Positions 45,365 through 54,873 of a stretch of 64,000 nucleotides of DNA are shown here, one piece after another. Source of the stretch: Rhodococcus jostii NBRC 16295 (GTDB taxonomy: Bacteria > Actinomycetota > Actinomycetes > Mycobacteriales > Mycobacteriaceae); assembly GCF_001894825.1 (NCBI RefSeq), contig NZ_BCWY01000025.1, positions 54,170 to 118,169 of the forward strand, written 5' to 3'. The notes under the pieces are model-generated. The model made no database searches. It worked only from the letters and a program-made list of their open reading frames with translations, and was not told the origin of the DNA. The position numbers and the translations under genes are program-made. Position 1 is the stretch's first letter. Each line of letters begins with the position of its first letter.

Positions 45365-46725
45365 GAGTGGGCAGCATCTTTCCGGGTCGAGGAGTGGGCA
45401 GGAAGGGGCTCGGCGTCTCGGCTCTTCCGGGCTTCGCCCCGGCGGAGCAGCAGGGTCATGCACGCGAGGGACAGCACGACGTAGCCGAGCCCGAGGGCGA
45501 CCACCGGCCAGATCGAGTCGGTGTGGGTGAGCAGGAACTGGCAGAGCATGGGGGCGGTTCCGGCGAAGATCGCCGTCGACAACTGGTACGACAGCGAGAT
45601 ACCGGTGTACCGCACGGTGGTGGGAAACACCTGGGCGAGGATGCCGGCGAGCGCCGCGTAGTACATCGCGTGCGGCGCGGTGGCCAGCACCATGCCGAGC
45701 ATGGCCAGCGGCATCGACCCGGTCTGCACGAAAAGGAACATCAGCGGCAGCAGGACCAACTCCGGGAGCAGCATCCACCGCACCGCGCGGGACGGGTCGA
45801 TCCGTGTGGCCAGCACCGCGCCGAAGGGCTGGACGAGCACCTGCGCGACGAGCGCGACCGTGATCACCAGCAGGAAGTCGCCGCGGTCGAACCCGAGATC
45901 GGCCGTCGCCCAGGCGAGTGCAAACGTGGTCTTGACGTAGGTGATGGCGACGCCCGCGACCACCGCGCCGACGCCGAGGACGAGTTCGACGGGGTGCGAG
46001 CGCAACACCTCGACGAGCGGCATCCGGGTGCGTTCCTGCGCGACGACGGCCTTCTTCATCTCCGGGGTCTCCGAGATGCGCAGCCGGATGTACAGCGCGA
46101 CGACGACGAGGCCGGCGGACGCGAGGAACGGCAGACGCCAGCCCCAGGACTCGAACACGCTGTCCGACATCAGTGTCAGCGCGAGAAACGCCAGGGTAGC
46201 GAGCAGGTTGCCGACGGGCGAACCCTGCTGTGCGAACGCGCCGTACAGCACCTTCTTGTTCGGGGGCGCGAACTCGGTGGCGATGAGCACGGCGCCGCCC
46301 CATTCGCCGCCCATCGCTATGCCCTGCACCACGCGAAGCGCGACGAGGAGGATGGGCGCCCAGATGCCGATCTGCGCGTAGGTGGGGAGACACCCGACTC
46401 CGACCGTTCCGAACCCCATGAGCGCCAGCGTGATGATCACGGCGTTCTTGCGTCCGAACTTGTCACCGAAATGACCGAATACGATTCCGCCGAGCGGGCG
46501 TGCCACGAATCCGATCGCGAATGTCGCGAACGCGGCGAGGGTGCCCACCGCGGGCGAGGCGTCGGGGAAGAACAGTCGGCCCAGCACGAGCGCGGACGCG
46601 GTGCCGTAGATGTAGAAGTCGAACCATTCGATGGTCGTGCCGACGAAGGCGGTGACTCCCGCCTTACGGGCCTGCCGGGTGCTGTATTCGGGTGGTGCCG
46701 CGTCGCGGCCGGGATTCGGGTTCAC
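45361..46725 (-). CDS. MHS-family MFS carrier, second
   Basis: A 454-residue, 12-helix symporter of the metabolite:proton group: TIEWFDFYIYG in helix 1, GHFGDKFGRKN in the helix 2-3 loop and RVVQGIAMGGEWGG in helix 4. It is the first gene of the operon with the AidB-like dehydrogenase and CoA-transferase and is divergent from a LysR regulator. It probably imports the carboxylic acid that those enzymes degrade. Confidence 0.9.
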   Translation of the reverse strand: MNPNPGRDAAPPEYSTRQARKAGVTAFVGTTIEWFDFYIYGTASALVLGRLFFPDASPAVGTLAAFATFAIGFVARPLGGIVFGHFGDKFGRKNAVIITLALMGFGTVGVGCLPTYAQIGIWAPILLVALRVVQGIAMGGEWGGAVLIATEFAPPNKKVLYGAFAQQGSPVGNLLATLAFLALTLMSDSVFESWGWRLPFLASAGLVVVALYIRLRISETPEMKKAVVAQERTRMPLVEVLRSHPVELVLGVGAVVAGVAITYVKTTFALAWATADLGFDRGDFLLVITVALVAQVLVQPFGAVLATRIDPSRAVRWMLLPELVLLPLMFLFVQTGSMPLAMLGMVLATAPHAMYYAALAGILAQVFPTTVRYTGISLSYQLSTAIFAGTAPMLCQFLLTHTDSIWPVVALGLGYVVLSLACMTLLLRRGEARKSRDAEPLPAHSSTRKDAAHS

Positions 46726-46863
46726 GGTTCTCCCTGACTTTCATGCTCGGGCGTCACACCGATGTGGAGGTGGTGTGCATCACTATGGTCGGAATTCCGT
46801 GTAGAGTCCAAGACTTAATTCAGCTTGTTTAGGTGCTCCAGACACATAGTCCGAGGAGGGGTC

Positions 46864-47775
46864 GTGGAACTCCGTCACCTGCACGCCTTCCTCGCGGTGG
46901 CCGAAGAACTGCACTTCGGGCGGGCCGCCGAGCGTCTCCATGTCGCGCAGTCGCCGCTCAGCCAGACCGTGCGGGCGCTCGAACGCGAGCTGGGCACCGA
47001 CCTGTTCGTCCGCACCACCCGCTCGGTGCGGCTCACGGCCGCGGGCGAGGCGCTGGTGGCCCCCGCGCGGGTCATCGAGGCGCAGATCGGGATCGTGCGC
47101 GGCATCGCGCAGGCGGCGTCCGCCGGGGAGACCGGGCGCGTGACCGTCGGCTTCGGCGGCGCCGGCGGCTACACGGTGCTCTCCGTCCTCGCCCGGTCCC
47201 TCGCCGACACCTACCCCGGAATCGAACTGGACCTCCGCCCGCAGATGTACTCCGGGGAGGTGCTCGACGCCCTCGCGCGCGGAACCCTGGACATGGGCAT
47301 CGTGGGGCTGCCGGTCCCCCGGGGCTTCGCCACCCACACCGTCCGCGAGGAGGCACTGATGGTCGCCGTCCCGGCCGGGCACCGTCTCGTGGACGCCGGC
47401 CCGGTCGCGCCGCAGGAGCTGGCGGGCGAACGGTTCGTCATCTATCCCGCCGAACACGGCTCCGTGGTCCGCGACGCGACGCTCGCGCTCTGTGCGGCAG
47501 CAGGATTCGCCCCCGTCGTCGCGCACGAGGCACCCGACCCGTACAGCCTGCTCGCGATGGTCGGCGCGGGAGTCGGGGTGGCCGTGGTGGTCGATTCGAC
47601 GGCGCACCTCACGATGGACGGTGTCGAATACCTGCCCATCGCGGGCGACGTGCCCACCCTCCCCATCGCGATGGCCTGGCACGATTCCAATCCGTCGCCG
47701 GCGGTGCAGACGGTCACCCGCGTACTGCGTGACGTGATCGGGAACGTCGGTCGGGTGGGGGCTCGACGTCGGTAA
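46864..47775 (+). CDS. LysR-family regulator
   Basis: A 303-residue LysR-type regulator: N-terminal winged helix (ELRHLHAFLAVAEELHFGRA, residues 2-21) and a two-lobed periplasmic-binding-like effector domain from about 90. GTG at 46864 follows AGGAGG. It is divergent from the MHS-dehydrogenase-CoA-transferase operon with 138 bp between starts, the usual arrangement for a LysR activator of a catabolic operon. The inducer is probably an operon metabolite. Confidence 0.9.
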   Translation: MELRHLHAFLAVAEELHFGRAAERLHVAQSPLSQTVRALERELGTDLFVRTTRSVRLTAAGEALVAPARVIEAQIGIVRGIAQAASAGETGRVTVGFGGAGGYTVLSVLARSLADTYPGIELDLRPQMYSGEVLDALARGTLDMGIVGLPVPRGFATHTVREEALMVAVPAGHRLVDAGPVAPQELAGERFVIYPAEHGSVVRDATLALCAAAGFAPVVAHEAPDPYSLLAMVGAGVGVAVVVDSTAHLTMDGVEYLPIAGDVPTLPIAMAWHDSNPSPAVQTVTRVLRDVIGNVGRVGARRR

Positions 47776-47922
47776 CGAGCGCGCGACCTGTGTGCAACCG
47801 CTCGATGACGCCGCGGTGAACCGTCGCTACGCTCCGTCGGCGCCGGCGCGGGAGTCGCTACCCTGACGGACCTGACACCGCCGGAGTCCGCCGGCGTGGG
47901 GACGAACAGGACAGTAGCCGAG

Positions 47923-48822
47923 ATGTCGCATTCTTCCGCCGACCCGTGGCGTTCGAGCGCCACCCTCGCGCGGTTGCGCGCCGGTCTGGCCACTCTGGGC
48001 CCCGGTGAGCAGCGGGTCGCGCGAGCCGTACTCGCCGAGCCGGCGGCGGTGGTCGAACTGTCGACGGCCGAACTGGCGGCGGCGTCGGGCACGTCCCCGG
48101 CAACGGTGGTGCGGGCCTGCCAGCGACTGGGATTCCGAGGGTTCCAGCATCTTCGACTCGAACTGGCTCGCGTCACACCGGATCCCGAGTGCGCGGCGGC
48201 CACCCCGGTGGACGCCGCGTTCGGGGCGGCCGCCGAGGCGCTCACCGCGACCCGCGCGACGATCGACCCCGTCGGGTTCGCCGCCGTCGTGGACCTGATC
48301 GTCCGGGCCCGACGGATCCTGTTGGTGGGTAACGGCTTCTCCTCCCCACCGATCCAGGATGCCGCGTTACGGTTCACCACCGCGGGCCGCAGTGTGGAAG
48401 CGCCGCTCGACATTCTCGGGCAGCAGTTCTCCGCGCGGCTGCTCACCGCGCAGGACATGTGTCTCGCGGTCAGCTACTCCGGTGCGAACACCCACACGTT
48501 GCGGGCGTGCGCGGCGGCGCGGGAACGGGGTACGCCGGTGGTGGCGATCACGAGTTATTCCACTACGCCACTGACCCGCATCTCCGACCACGTCCTGTGG
48601 GCCGGTGCAGGTGTGCACGAGAACGAGGCGGATTCGTTCTCGGCGCGAATCAGCCAGTCCACGATCCTGTATGCCCTGCAACGCGCGGTGCTCGGCCATC
48701 CCGAGCGGGAAGCGGTGGACACCGGCGCGCGCGACGTCGTCGCAGACGCGCTCAGCGATTCACTGCCCGACGAACCGGGCTATCCGAACGAGTGCGACAC
48801 CCGGAACCCGTCCGACTGTTAG
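47923..48822 (+). CDS. RpiR-family regulator with SIS domain
   Basis: A 299-residue regulator: N-terminal RpiR-type helix-turn-helix (about 20-85; VELSTAELAAASGTSPATVV) and a C-terminal SIS sugar-phosphate-binding domain (about 115-250; RILLVGNGFSS, LAVSYSGANTHT). Family members sense phosphorylated sugars or similar compounds. ATG at 47923 is chosen; GTG at 47896 with GGAG nine bases upstream is a fair alternative. It stands at the head of the phosphatase-ABC transporter cluster, 119 bp before the fusion gene, whose leader has palindromic repeats. Confidence 0.88.
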   Translation: MSHSSADPWRSSATLARLRAGLATLGPGEQRVARAVLAEPAAVVELSTAELAAASGTSPATVVRACQRLGFRGFQHLRLELARVTPDPECAAATPVDAAFGAAAEALTATRATIDPVGFAAVVDLIVRARRILLVGNGFSSPPIQDAALRFTTAGRSVEAPLDILGQQFSARLLTAQDMCLAVSYSGANTHTLRACAAARERGTPVVAITSYSTTPLTRISDHVLWAGAGVHENEADSFSARISQSTILYALQRAVLGHPEREAVDTGARDVVADALSDSLPDEPGYPNECDTRNPSDC

Positions 48823-48892
48823 CGTTCCCGCCACCGATTGTTGGGCGACGCGGTCCCACCCGTTCAATCCCGCCCCACACGATGTCACCGAC

Positions 48893-48920
48893 GGAACGCC
48901 GTTCCGGAACGAATGGAACG
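48893..48920. promoter_or_regulatory. Candidate RpiR operator
   Basis: Overlapping palindromes GGAAC-GCC-GTTCC (48893-48905) and GTTCCGGAAC (48901-48910), followed by another GGAACG at 48915-48920. They lie 22-50 bp upstream of the fusion gene start. The role is inferred from position and symmetry. Confidence 0.45.
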
Positions 48921-48941
48921 TTGAGTGCTGGAGGGTGGATC

Positions 48942-50414
48942 GTGGAGTCGATGGAGGTAGCCGGCACCTTCAATGTGCGGGCGGTCGCGGGGCCCGGCCT
49001 CTCACCGGGCGTACTGTTCCGCTCTGCAACGCTCGATCACCTCCGCACCGAAGGTCGGAACAGTCTGCGCGCGTCCCGCATCCGCACGGTGATCGACCTG
49101 CGCGACGCCACCGAACGTGCCACGGCGAATGCGACGCGCGACTGGGCGGTGGCGCACCATCCGCTGTACGACCCGCGCACGGGTCCGCCGCAGATCGGGG
49201 ACATCGCCGTCGTCTACCGGGCTCTGCTCGACGAACGTGGCGGCGCGCTCACGGAGGCGCTGCGCGCCCTCGCCTACTCCCCCGCCCCGGTCTTGGTCCA
49301 CTGCACCGCGGGTAAGGACCGCACCGGACTGGTCGTCGGTCTGGCGCTCGCGGCAGTGGGTGTGCCGGACGCGGTGATCCTCGACGACTACGCCCGCTCG
49401 GGACCGCAGGTACGGCCCCATCGTGAGGGACCGGTGAGGCGACTGCTGACGGGGCTGTCACTCGACCCCGCCGACTACGCCCGGGCACTCGAATTGCACC
49501 TGGATTCGCCGCCGTCGGCGCTGGCCACCGCCCTCGGTCATATCCGCGGCCGGTACGAAACCGTCACGAATTACCTTCGTGTCCACGGGTTCACGGCGAC
49601 GGACTTCGAGGCGCTGCGCGTGCGATTGCTCGACTCCACCGAACTCACGGTGCTGCATCTGAGCGACGTGCACGCCACCGCCACCGCACCGCTCTACACA
49701 CAGGTCGACGGCACCGCCCGAGTGCGGCAGGTCGCCGAGCACGTGGAATCGTCGATGCTGCGTCCCGACGTCGTGGTGGTCACCGGAGATCTGTCGCACC
49801 ACGGCGAATCCTCGGCCTACCAGGCCCTCGCGGCGGCGTTCGACGAGTTGCGCGAACGGCTCGGGTGCCCGGTGGTCGTCGTCCCCGGAAATCACGACGA
49901 ACCGGTCAGCTTCGCAACGACTTTCGGGCGGCACCCCGTCGAAAATGTGCACGGTTTCCGGGTGATCGGGCTCGACACCGCGACAGGATCGGTGTCGCGA
50001 GAGGATCTGGACCGGCTGCGTACCGAACTGCGCTCACCCGCACCGAACGGCACACTCCTGGCACTGCACCACCCACCGGTACCGTCACCCGCGGCCACGC
50101 TGGCCGGACGTGAACTGGCCGCCCCGGAGGAACTGGCTGCGGCGCTCGACGGCTCCGACGTGGTGGCGATTCTCGCCGGCCATTTCCACCACCCGATGAG
50201 TGGGCTGTTCGCCGGTATCCCGCTGTGGGTGGGCGGTTCGCTCGCCTACCTGCAGGACACCGGGACGCCGGCCGACACCGTCGTCGGGTTCGACGCCCCG
50301 ACGTACTCGATAGTCCGCTGCTCACGAAACGGAGTGAGCGCGTTTCCAATTCCACTGAACACCCCTGACGTGCTGTTCCGGTCGAGCCCCACGCTCACCG
50401 TCTCCGCACCCTGA
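48942..50414 (+). CDS. Tyrosine phosphatase-metallophosphoesterase fusion
   Basis: A 490-residue two-domain enzyme. Residues about 1-225 are a DSP/PTP-like phosphatase with the CX5R loop HCTAGKDRTG (nucleophile Cys121, Arg127). Residues about 233-470 are a calcineurin-like metallophosphoesterase with all five metal motifs: SDVH (241-244), GDLSHHGE (from 282), GNHDE (316-320), HH (376-377) and GHFHH (413-417), closest to CpdA-type phosphodiesterases. GTG at 48942 has GGAGG seven bases upstream. No signal peptide, so cytoplasmic. It leads directly into an ABC importer and a histidine phosphatase. A two-step breakdown of an imported phosphodiester, diesterase then monoesterase, is a reasonable inference. 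Confidence 0.85.
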   Translation: MESMEVAGTFNVRAVAGPGLSPGVLFRSATLDHLRTEGRNSLRASRIRTVIDLRDATERATANATRDWAVAHHPLYDPRTGPPQIGDIAVVYRALLDERGGALTEALRALAYSPAPVLVHCTAGKDRTGLVVGLALAAVGVPDAVILDDYARSGPQVRPHREGPVRRLLTGLSLDPADYARALELHLDSPPSALATALGHIRGRYETVTNYLRVHGFTATDFEALRVRLLDSTELTVLHLSDVHATATAPLYTQVDGTARVRQVAEHVESSMLRPDVVVVTGDLSHHGESSAYQALAAAFDELRERLGCPVVVVPGNHDEPVSFATTFGRHPVENVHGFRVIGLDTATGSVSREDLDRLRTELRSPAPNGTLLALHHPPVPSPAATLAGRELAAPEELAAALDGSDVVAILAGHFHHPMSGLFAGIPLWVGGSLAYLQDTGTPADTVVGFDAPTYSIVRCSRNGVSAFPIPLNTPDVLFRSSPTLTVSAP

Positions 50415-50465
50415 CCCGATCTCGTCATTCCGCCTCGACACCCACCCCTTCGACCAGGAGAAGTC

Positions 50466-51497
50466 GTGAAATCCCTGTCCCGCCTCGTGTCGGCCGCCGC
50501 TCTCGGCACGGTCGCCGCGCTCACCCTCGCCGCGTGCTCCGAGCCCGCCGCATCCGAAACCGAACAGACCGGCACCGCCGCGAGCGGCAGCCAGACGTTG
50601 ACGGTGTACACCTCCGAACCGCAGGCCAAGATCGATGCGCTCGTCGCCGCGTTCACCGAGGAGACGGGCATCGACGTCGACGTGTTCCGCGCGGGCACCG
50701 GCGACCTCACCGCCCGCATCGAGGCCGAACGCACCACCGGCACGATCGGCGCCGACGTGCTGCTCGCGGCCGACGCCCCCACCTTCGAGAGCTACAAGGC
50801 CGACGGTCTGCTGCAGCAGTACACCCCCGCGGACGTGGAGGCACTGAACCCCGACGTCGTCGATCCCGACGGCTACTACGTGGGCACCCGCATCATCCCG
50901 ACGGTGATCGCCTACAACACCGCGGCAGTCGACTCGCCTCCCACCGCGTGGAAGGATCTGGCCGACCCGAAGTACCTCGGCAAGATCACGCTGCCGAACC
51001 CCGATGTGTCCGGTGCCGCCGCATTCAACACCGCGGTGTGGCTCAGCACCCCCGAACTCGGCGAGAACTGGCTCGCGGCGCTCGCGGCCAACGAACCGGT
51101 GGTCGCCGAGAGCAACGGACCGGTCGGGCAGGCCGTCGCGGCCGGAACGCAGCCGGTGGGCATCGTCGTCGACTACCTGGTGCGGGAACTGGCGGCGAAG
51201 GGATCTCCGATCGCGCTGACCTATCCCACGGACGGCGTTCCGTACATCTCGCAGCCGGCGGGCATCTTCACCGACTCGGACAGCACCGAGGCAGCCCGCA
51301 AGTTCGTCGACTTCCTCGTGAGCAAGCAGGGCCAGGAACTCGCGGTCGAGCAGCAGTACCTGCCGGTGCGCGGCGACGTCGGCACCCCGGACGGCGCGCC
51401 GGCACTGTCCGAGCTCGCGCTACTCACCCCCGATCTGCAGGAGATCACCCGGATCCAGGACGAGGCGGTCCGGAAGTTCAATGGCCTCGTCGGTTGA
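50466..51497 (+). CDS. ABC substrate-binding lipoprotein, AEP/iron type
   Basis: A 343-residue solute-binding lipoprotein. Signal peptide with lipobox LAAC (Cys24), then a type II binding-protein fold beginning LTVYTSEPQAKIDALVAAFT and including GTGDLTARIEAE and IPTVIAYNT. This is the group containing iron(III)-binding FbpA/AfuA and 2-aminoethylphosphonate-binding proteins. The tyrosine pair typical of iron binders near the C-terminus is not evident (only one Tyr, in VEQQYLPVRGD), favouring a phosphorylated or phosphonate ligand over iron. GTG follows AGGAGA. It overlaps the permease by 17 bases. Confidence 0.85.
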   Translation: MKSLSRLVSAAALGTVAALTLAACSEPAASETEQTGTAASGSQTLTVYTSEPQAKIDALVAAFTEETGIDVDVFRAGTGDLTARIEAERTTGTIGADVLLAADAPTFESYKADGLLQQYTPADVEALNPDVVDPDGYYVGTRIIPTVIAYNTAAVDSPPTAWKDLADPKYLGKITLPNPDVSGAAAFNTAVWLSTPELGENWLAALAANEPVVAESNGPVGQAVAAGTQPVGIVVDYLVRELAAKGSPIALTYPTDGVPYISQPAGIFTDSDSTEAARKFVDFLVSKQGQELAVEQQYLPVRGDVGTPDGAPALSELALLTPDLQEITRIQDEAVRKFNGLVG

Positions 51498-53148
51498 CAC
51501 CCTTGCGCCTCCCGCCGTCCGGGCCCTGCCCGGGCGGCGGTTCGATTCCGTCGGCGCCGTGCGGGTGGCGCTGTGGTTGTTCGTCGCCGCGGTGGTCGTC
51601 GCGCCGCTCGCCACCGTCGTGTCACTCGGCCTCGGCGGCAACCACGTCGAGCAACTGATCGACGACGACATCGCCGGTGCCGCAACGCACAGCGTGGTGT
51701 CGTCCGGTCTGTCGGCGGTGTTCGCGGTGATCCTCGCGACCGTGATGGCGTTGCTGCTCGACCGCACCGATCTGCCCGGCCGCGGCATTTTGCGCCTGGT
51801 TCTGTTGTCACCGTTGCTGATCCCCCCGTTCGTCGGAGCGATCGCGTGGACCGGCCTGCTCGGCCCGAGCGGCATGGTGAACCGGTTCTGGACCGAGACG
51901 TTCGGTGCTCCGCTGTGGAACATCTACGGCGGCGACGGCGTCGTGTTCTTGCTGACGGTGCACTCGTACCCGATGGCGTACCTGATCATCGCGGCGGCGA
52001 TGCGAAGGGTGCCCGGTGATCTCGAACAGATCGCCCGGATCGGCGGCGCCTCCCCGTGGCACGCGATGCGCACCGTGACGCTGCCGCTGCTGCGGCCCGC
52101 ACTGCTCGCCGCGTTCACTCTCACCGCGGTGTCGAATCTGGCCGACTTCGGGATTCCGGCCCTGATCGGTCTGCCGGAGCGGTACGTGACGTTGTCGACG
52201 ATGGTGTACCGGTACATCCAGTCCGGCACGGTGGACCGTCCGCTCGAGGTGGTCTCCACCATCGGGATCGTGCTGCTGCTACTCGCCGTGCTCGCGGTGT
52301 TCGTCGATCGGCGGCTGTCTCGGCGGACCCGGCAACTCGACGGCCCGGTCACCGCCCCGCAACCGCTACCTCTCGGCGGCACCCGGATCCTCTCCGGGGC
52401 ACTCGCCTGGACCGTGGGTCTCGCCCTGACAGCACTGCCGATCCTCGCCCTCGCCACCCAGGCGCTGCTCCCCGCCCCAGGTGTGCCGCTGACCTGGGGC
52501 AATCTGACACTAGACAGCATCGAGGCCGCCGTGACCGCGCCGGGAACCATTGTCGGCGTAAAGAATTCGTTGATGCTCGCCGTCGGCGCGGGAATCGTCT
52601 GCGCGGTAGCCGGACTGGTGATCGGTGTGCTCACGACCCGCACCCGTTCGCGGGACAACACGAGCCTGGACCTGCTCTCGATGCTGCCGCAGGCCGTGCC
52701 CGGGCTGGTCATCGCGGTGGGCTGGCTGATCGTCGGCCGCTACACGGGATTGTTCGATACCCGGTGGGTGATCCTGTGCGCGTATGTCACTGCGTTCCTG
52801 GCGATCGTCGTGCAGGCGGTGCGTGCGCCGTTGTCCACCACGCCCACGTCTCTGGAGGAGGCGGCCCGCGCGTCCGGTGCGTCCCGCCTGCGGTCGCTGC
52901 GGGACGTGCCGTGGGCGATGACGGTGCCGGCCGCCGCAACCGGCGGCATGCTGGTGGCGTTGACCGCGGTGCGTGAGCTGACCATGTCGGTGCTGCTGGT
53001 GGCACCCGGCACCCAGACTCTCGGAGTGTCCATCTTCAACCTGCAGCAGGCCGGCGACTACAACGCCGCGTCCGCACTGTCCCTGCTCGTCGCGCTCGTC
53101 GGCATCGCCGGTATCGGCTTGCTCGCCGGCACCCGCGCCGGGCGCTGA
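51481..53148 (+). CDS. ABC permease, duplicated two-domain type
   Basis: A 555-residue permease with two binding-protein-dependent transport domains in one chain, about 12 helices. Two EAA-type loops are visible: EQIARIGGASPWHAMRTVTL in the first half and LEEAARASGASRLRSLRDVP in the second. This is the FbpB/ThiP/PhnU-like layout. The start lies within the last codons of the binding protein. It forms the transmembrane channel of the importer with the ATPase 28 bp downstream. Confidence 0.9.
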   Translation: MASSVDTLAPPAVRALPGRRFDSVGAVRVALWLFVAAVVVAPLATVVSLGLGGNHVEQLIDDDIAGAATHSVVSSGLSAVFAVILATVMALLLDRTDLPGRGILRLVLLSPLLIPPFVGAIAWTGLLGPSGMVNRFWTETFGAPLWNIYGGDGVVFLLTVHSYPMAYLIIAAAMRRVPGDLEQIARIGGASPWHAMRTVTLPLLRPALLAAFTLTAVSNLADFGIPALIGLPERYVTLSTMVYRYIQSGTVDRPLEVVSTIGIVLLLLAVLAVFVDRRLSRRTRQLDGPVTAPQPLPLGGTRILSGALAWTVGLALTALPILALATQALLPAPGVPLTWGNLTLDSIEAAVTAPGTIVGVKNSLMLAVGAGIVCAVAGLVIGVLTTRTRSRDNTSLDLLSMLPQAVPGLVIAVGWLIVGRYTGLFDTRWVILCAYVTAFLAIVVQAVRAPLSTTPTSLEEAARASGASRLRSLRDVPWAMTVPAAATGGMLVALTAVRELTMSVLLVAPGTQTLGVSIFNLQQAGDYNAASALSLLVALVGIAGIGLLAGTRAGR

Positions 53149-53176
53149 CCCACTCCACAGATCGGAAGTCGTCTTC

Positions 53177-54280
53177 ATGTCCGCGATCACCCTCACCGGT
53201 GTCGACCTCCACTACCCCGACGGCACCGCGGGACTGTCCGGTATCGACCTGGATGTGCGCGACGGCGAATTCGTCGCACTCGTCGGACCGTCGGGTTCGG
53301 GTAAGACCACCCTGCTGCGCACCGTCGCCGGATTCCTCGCCCCCACCGCGGGGCTCGTGCGCCTGGGCGACGAAGTCGTCGCCGACGGCACACGCACCGT
53401 TCCCCCCGAGAAGCGCGGCCTGGGGATGGTCTTCCAGCAGCACGCGATCTGGCCGCACCGCAGCGTCGGGCGCAACGTCGCGTACCCGCTCGAAGTCACC
53501 AAGGTGCCGCGCGCGCAGCGTGCCGAGCGGGTGGCCGAGGTGCTCGAACTGGTGGGGCTCCCCGGGTTGGCGAAGCGCGATCCGGCGACCCTGTCCGGTG
53601 GGCAGCGTCAGCGCGTCGCGCTCGCCCGGGCACTGGTGGCACAGCCGCGGGCGTTGCTGCTGGACGAGGCGCTGTCCGCGTTGGACGAACCGCTGCGCGA
53701 TCGGCTGCGTCTGGAACTGCGTACGCTCACCCGTGCACAGGACCTGACGGTCGTGCACGTCACGCACGATCGCGCCGAGGCCCTCGCCCTCGCCGACCGG
53801 GTCGTCGTGCTCGACAGCGGGCAGATCCAACAGATCGGCACACCGGAGGAACTCCTGCAGCGGCCACGATCGGCTTTCGTCGCGAAGTTCCTCTCGGACG
53901 CGAACCTGTTGCCCGGCACCGTCTCCGACCATGGATTCTCGAGCGCCGACGGCGCGATGCACGTGGGGCGGGATCGGCTGGCGGACAGATCGACCGGCGC
54001 CGGCACCCTCGCCGTGCTGCCCACCGACATCACGGTGACATCGGTGGAGAACGCGGGCACCACCCAGGGAATCGTGATGTCGTCGCTGTTCGGACGCGAC
54101 GCGAGCGACGTCGTCGTATCCTGCCGCGGTGCGGAATTCCGGTGTGCGGTACGCGGAACCCGGCCGGTGGTCGGCGACCACGTCGGGCTGACGATCACTC
54201 GAGCCCTGTTCTACCCGGACCCGACGACGGACGACGTGCCCGCTCTCCACGCGGCCGAGCTGGCCGGCACACCGCGATGA
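53177..54280 (+). CDS. ABC transporter ATPase
   Basis: A 367-residue ATPase. Walker A GPSGSGKTT (37-45), Q-loop FQQ near 86-88, signature LSGGQRQR (139-146), Walker B ALLLDEALSALD (159-170) and H-loop His197. After residue about 240 a TOBE-like domain follows, as in FbpC/PotA/AEP-type importers. It energises uptake through the adjacent permease. The stop overlaps the histidine phosphatase start by four bases, so that phosphatase is part of the transport operon. Confidence 0.93.
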   Translation: MSAITLTGVDLHYPDGTAGLSGIDLDVRDGEFVALVGPSGSGKTTLLRTVAGFLAPTAGLVRLGDEVVADGTRTVPPEKRGLGMVFQQHAIWPHRSVGRNVAYPLEVTKVPRAQRAERVAEVLELVGLPGLAKRDPATLSGGQRQRVALARALVAQPRALLLDEALSALDEPLRDRLRLELRTLTRAQDLTVVHVTHDRAEALALADRVVVLDSGQIQQIGTPEELLQRPRSAFVAKFLSDANLLPGTVSDHGFSSADGAMHVGRDRLADRSTGAGTLAVLPTDITVTSVENAGTTQGIVMSSLFGRDASDVVVSCRGAEFRCAVRGTRPVVGDHVGLTITRALFYPDPTTDDVPALHAAELAGTPR

Positions 54281-54873
54281 GCAAGACCACCCGACTGGCG
54301 CTCGTCCGCCACGGACGCACCGACTGGAACCGGCGGGGGCTGCTGCAGGGCCACACCGACGTGCCACTCGACGATGTCGGCCGCGCGCAGGCCCGCGATA
54401 CCGCGCAGATGCTCGAAGCCGGTATGTGGGACACGGTGGTCACTTCCCCGTTGTCACGCGCGGTCGACACCGGCCGGATCATCGCCGCACAACTCGGGAC
54501 CAGTGTCACGGGAACATATTCCGACCTGATCGAACGAGGCTACGGCGCCGCCGAAGGGCTCACCCGCGCGGACGCCGAGCATCGATGGCCGGAGCGCGAC
54601 TTCCCCGATATCGAGCCGCTCGAAGCGGTCTCGGCACGCGGCCGCCGGGCACTCGACGCGATCGTCGAGACGCACCCCGGATGCCGGGTCGTGGTGATCA
54701 CGCACGGCGCTCTCATCCGTTCGGTGCTCGGCGACCTGTCCGCCGCTGCGGTGCCGCGCATTGTCAACTGCGCTGTCAGCGAGGTCGAATGGAGAGGCGT
54801 GTGGCGGGTACGGTCGGTCAACCTCACGCCCCGAGCAACAACATCCCGGTCACCAGCAGCGCAACGACCTTGA
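54277..54873 (+). CDS. Histidine phosphatase family protein
   Basis: A 198-residue phosphoglycerate-mutase-like phosphatase. The catalytic RHG is at 11-13 (LVRHGRTDWNRRG), with the acidic YGAAEGLT segment and the second histidine in VVVITHGALIRS. It dephosphorylates small molecules or, less likely, acts as a mutase. Translational coupling to the ABC ATPase makes it the third phosphatase domain in this cluster. Its last 50 bases overlap the convergent membrane-protein gene. The C-terminal 15 residues look unstructured. Confidence 0.87.
   Translation: MSKTTRLALVRHGRTDWNRRGLLQGHTDVPLDDVGRAQARDTAQMLEAGMWDTVVTSPLSRAVDTGRIIAAQLGTSVTGTYSDLIERGYGAAEGLTRADAEHRWPERDFPDIEPLEAVSARGRRALDAIVETHPGCRVVVITHGALIRSVLGDLSAAAVPRIVNCAVSEVEWRGVWRVRSVNLTPRATTSRSPAAQRP

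Noticed and set aside
50466..54280. Iron(III) ABC transporter
   Set aside because: The family is shared with iron importers, but the tyrosine ligands are not evident and the operon carries phosphatases, so iron is not the best guess.
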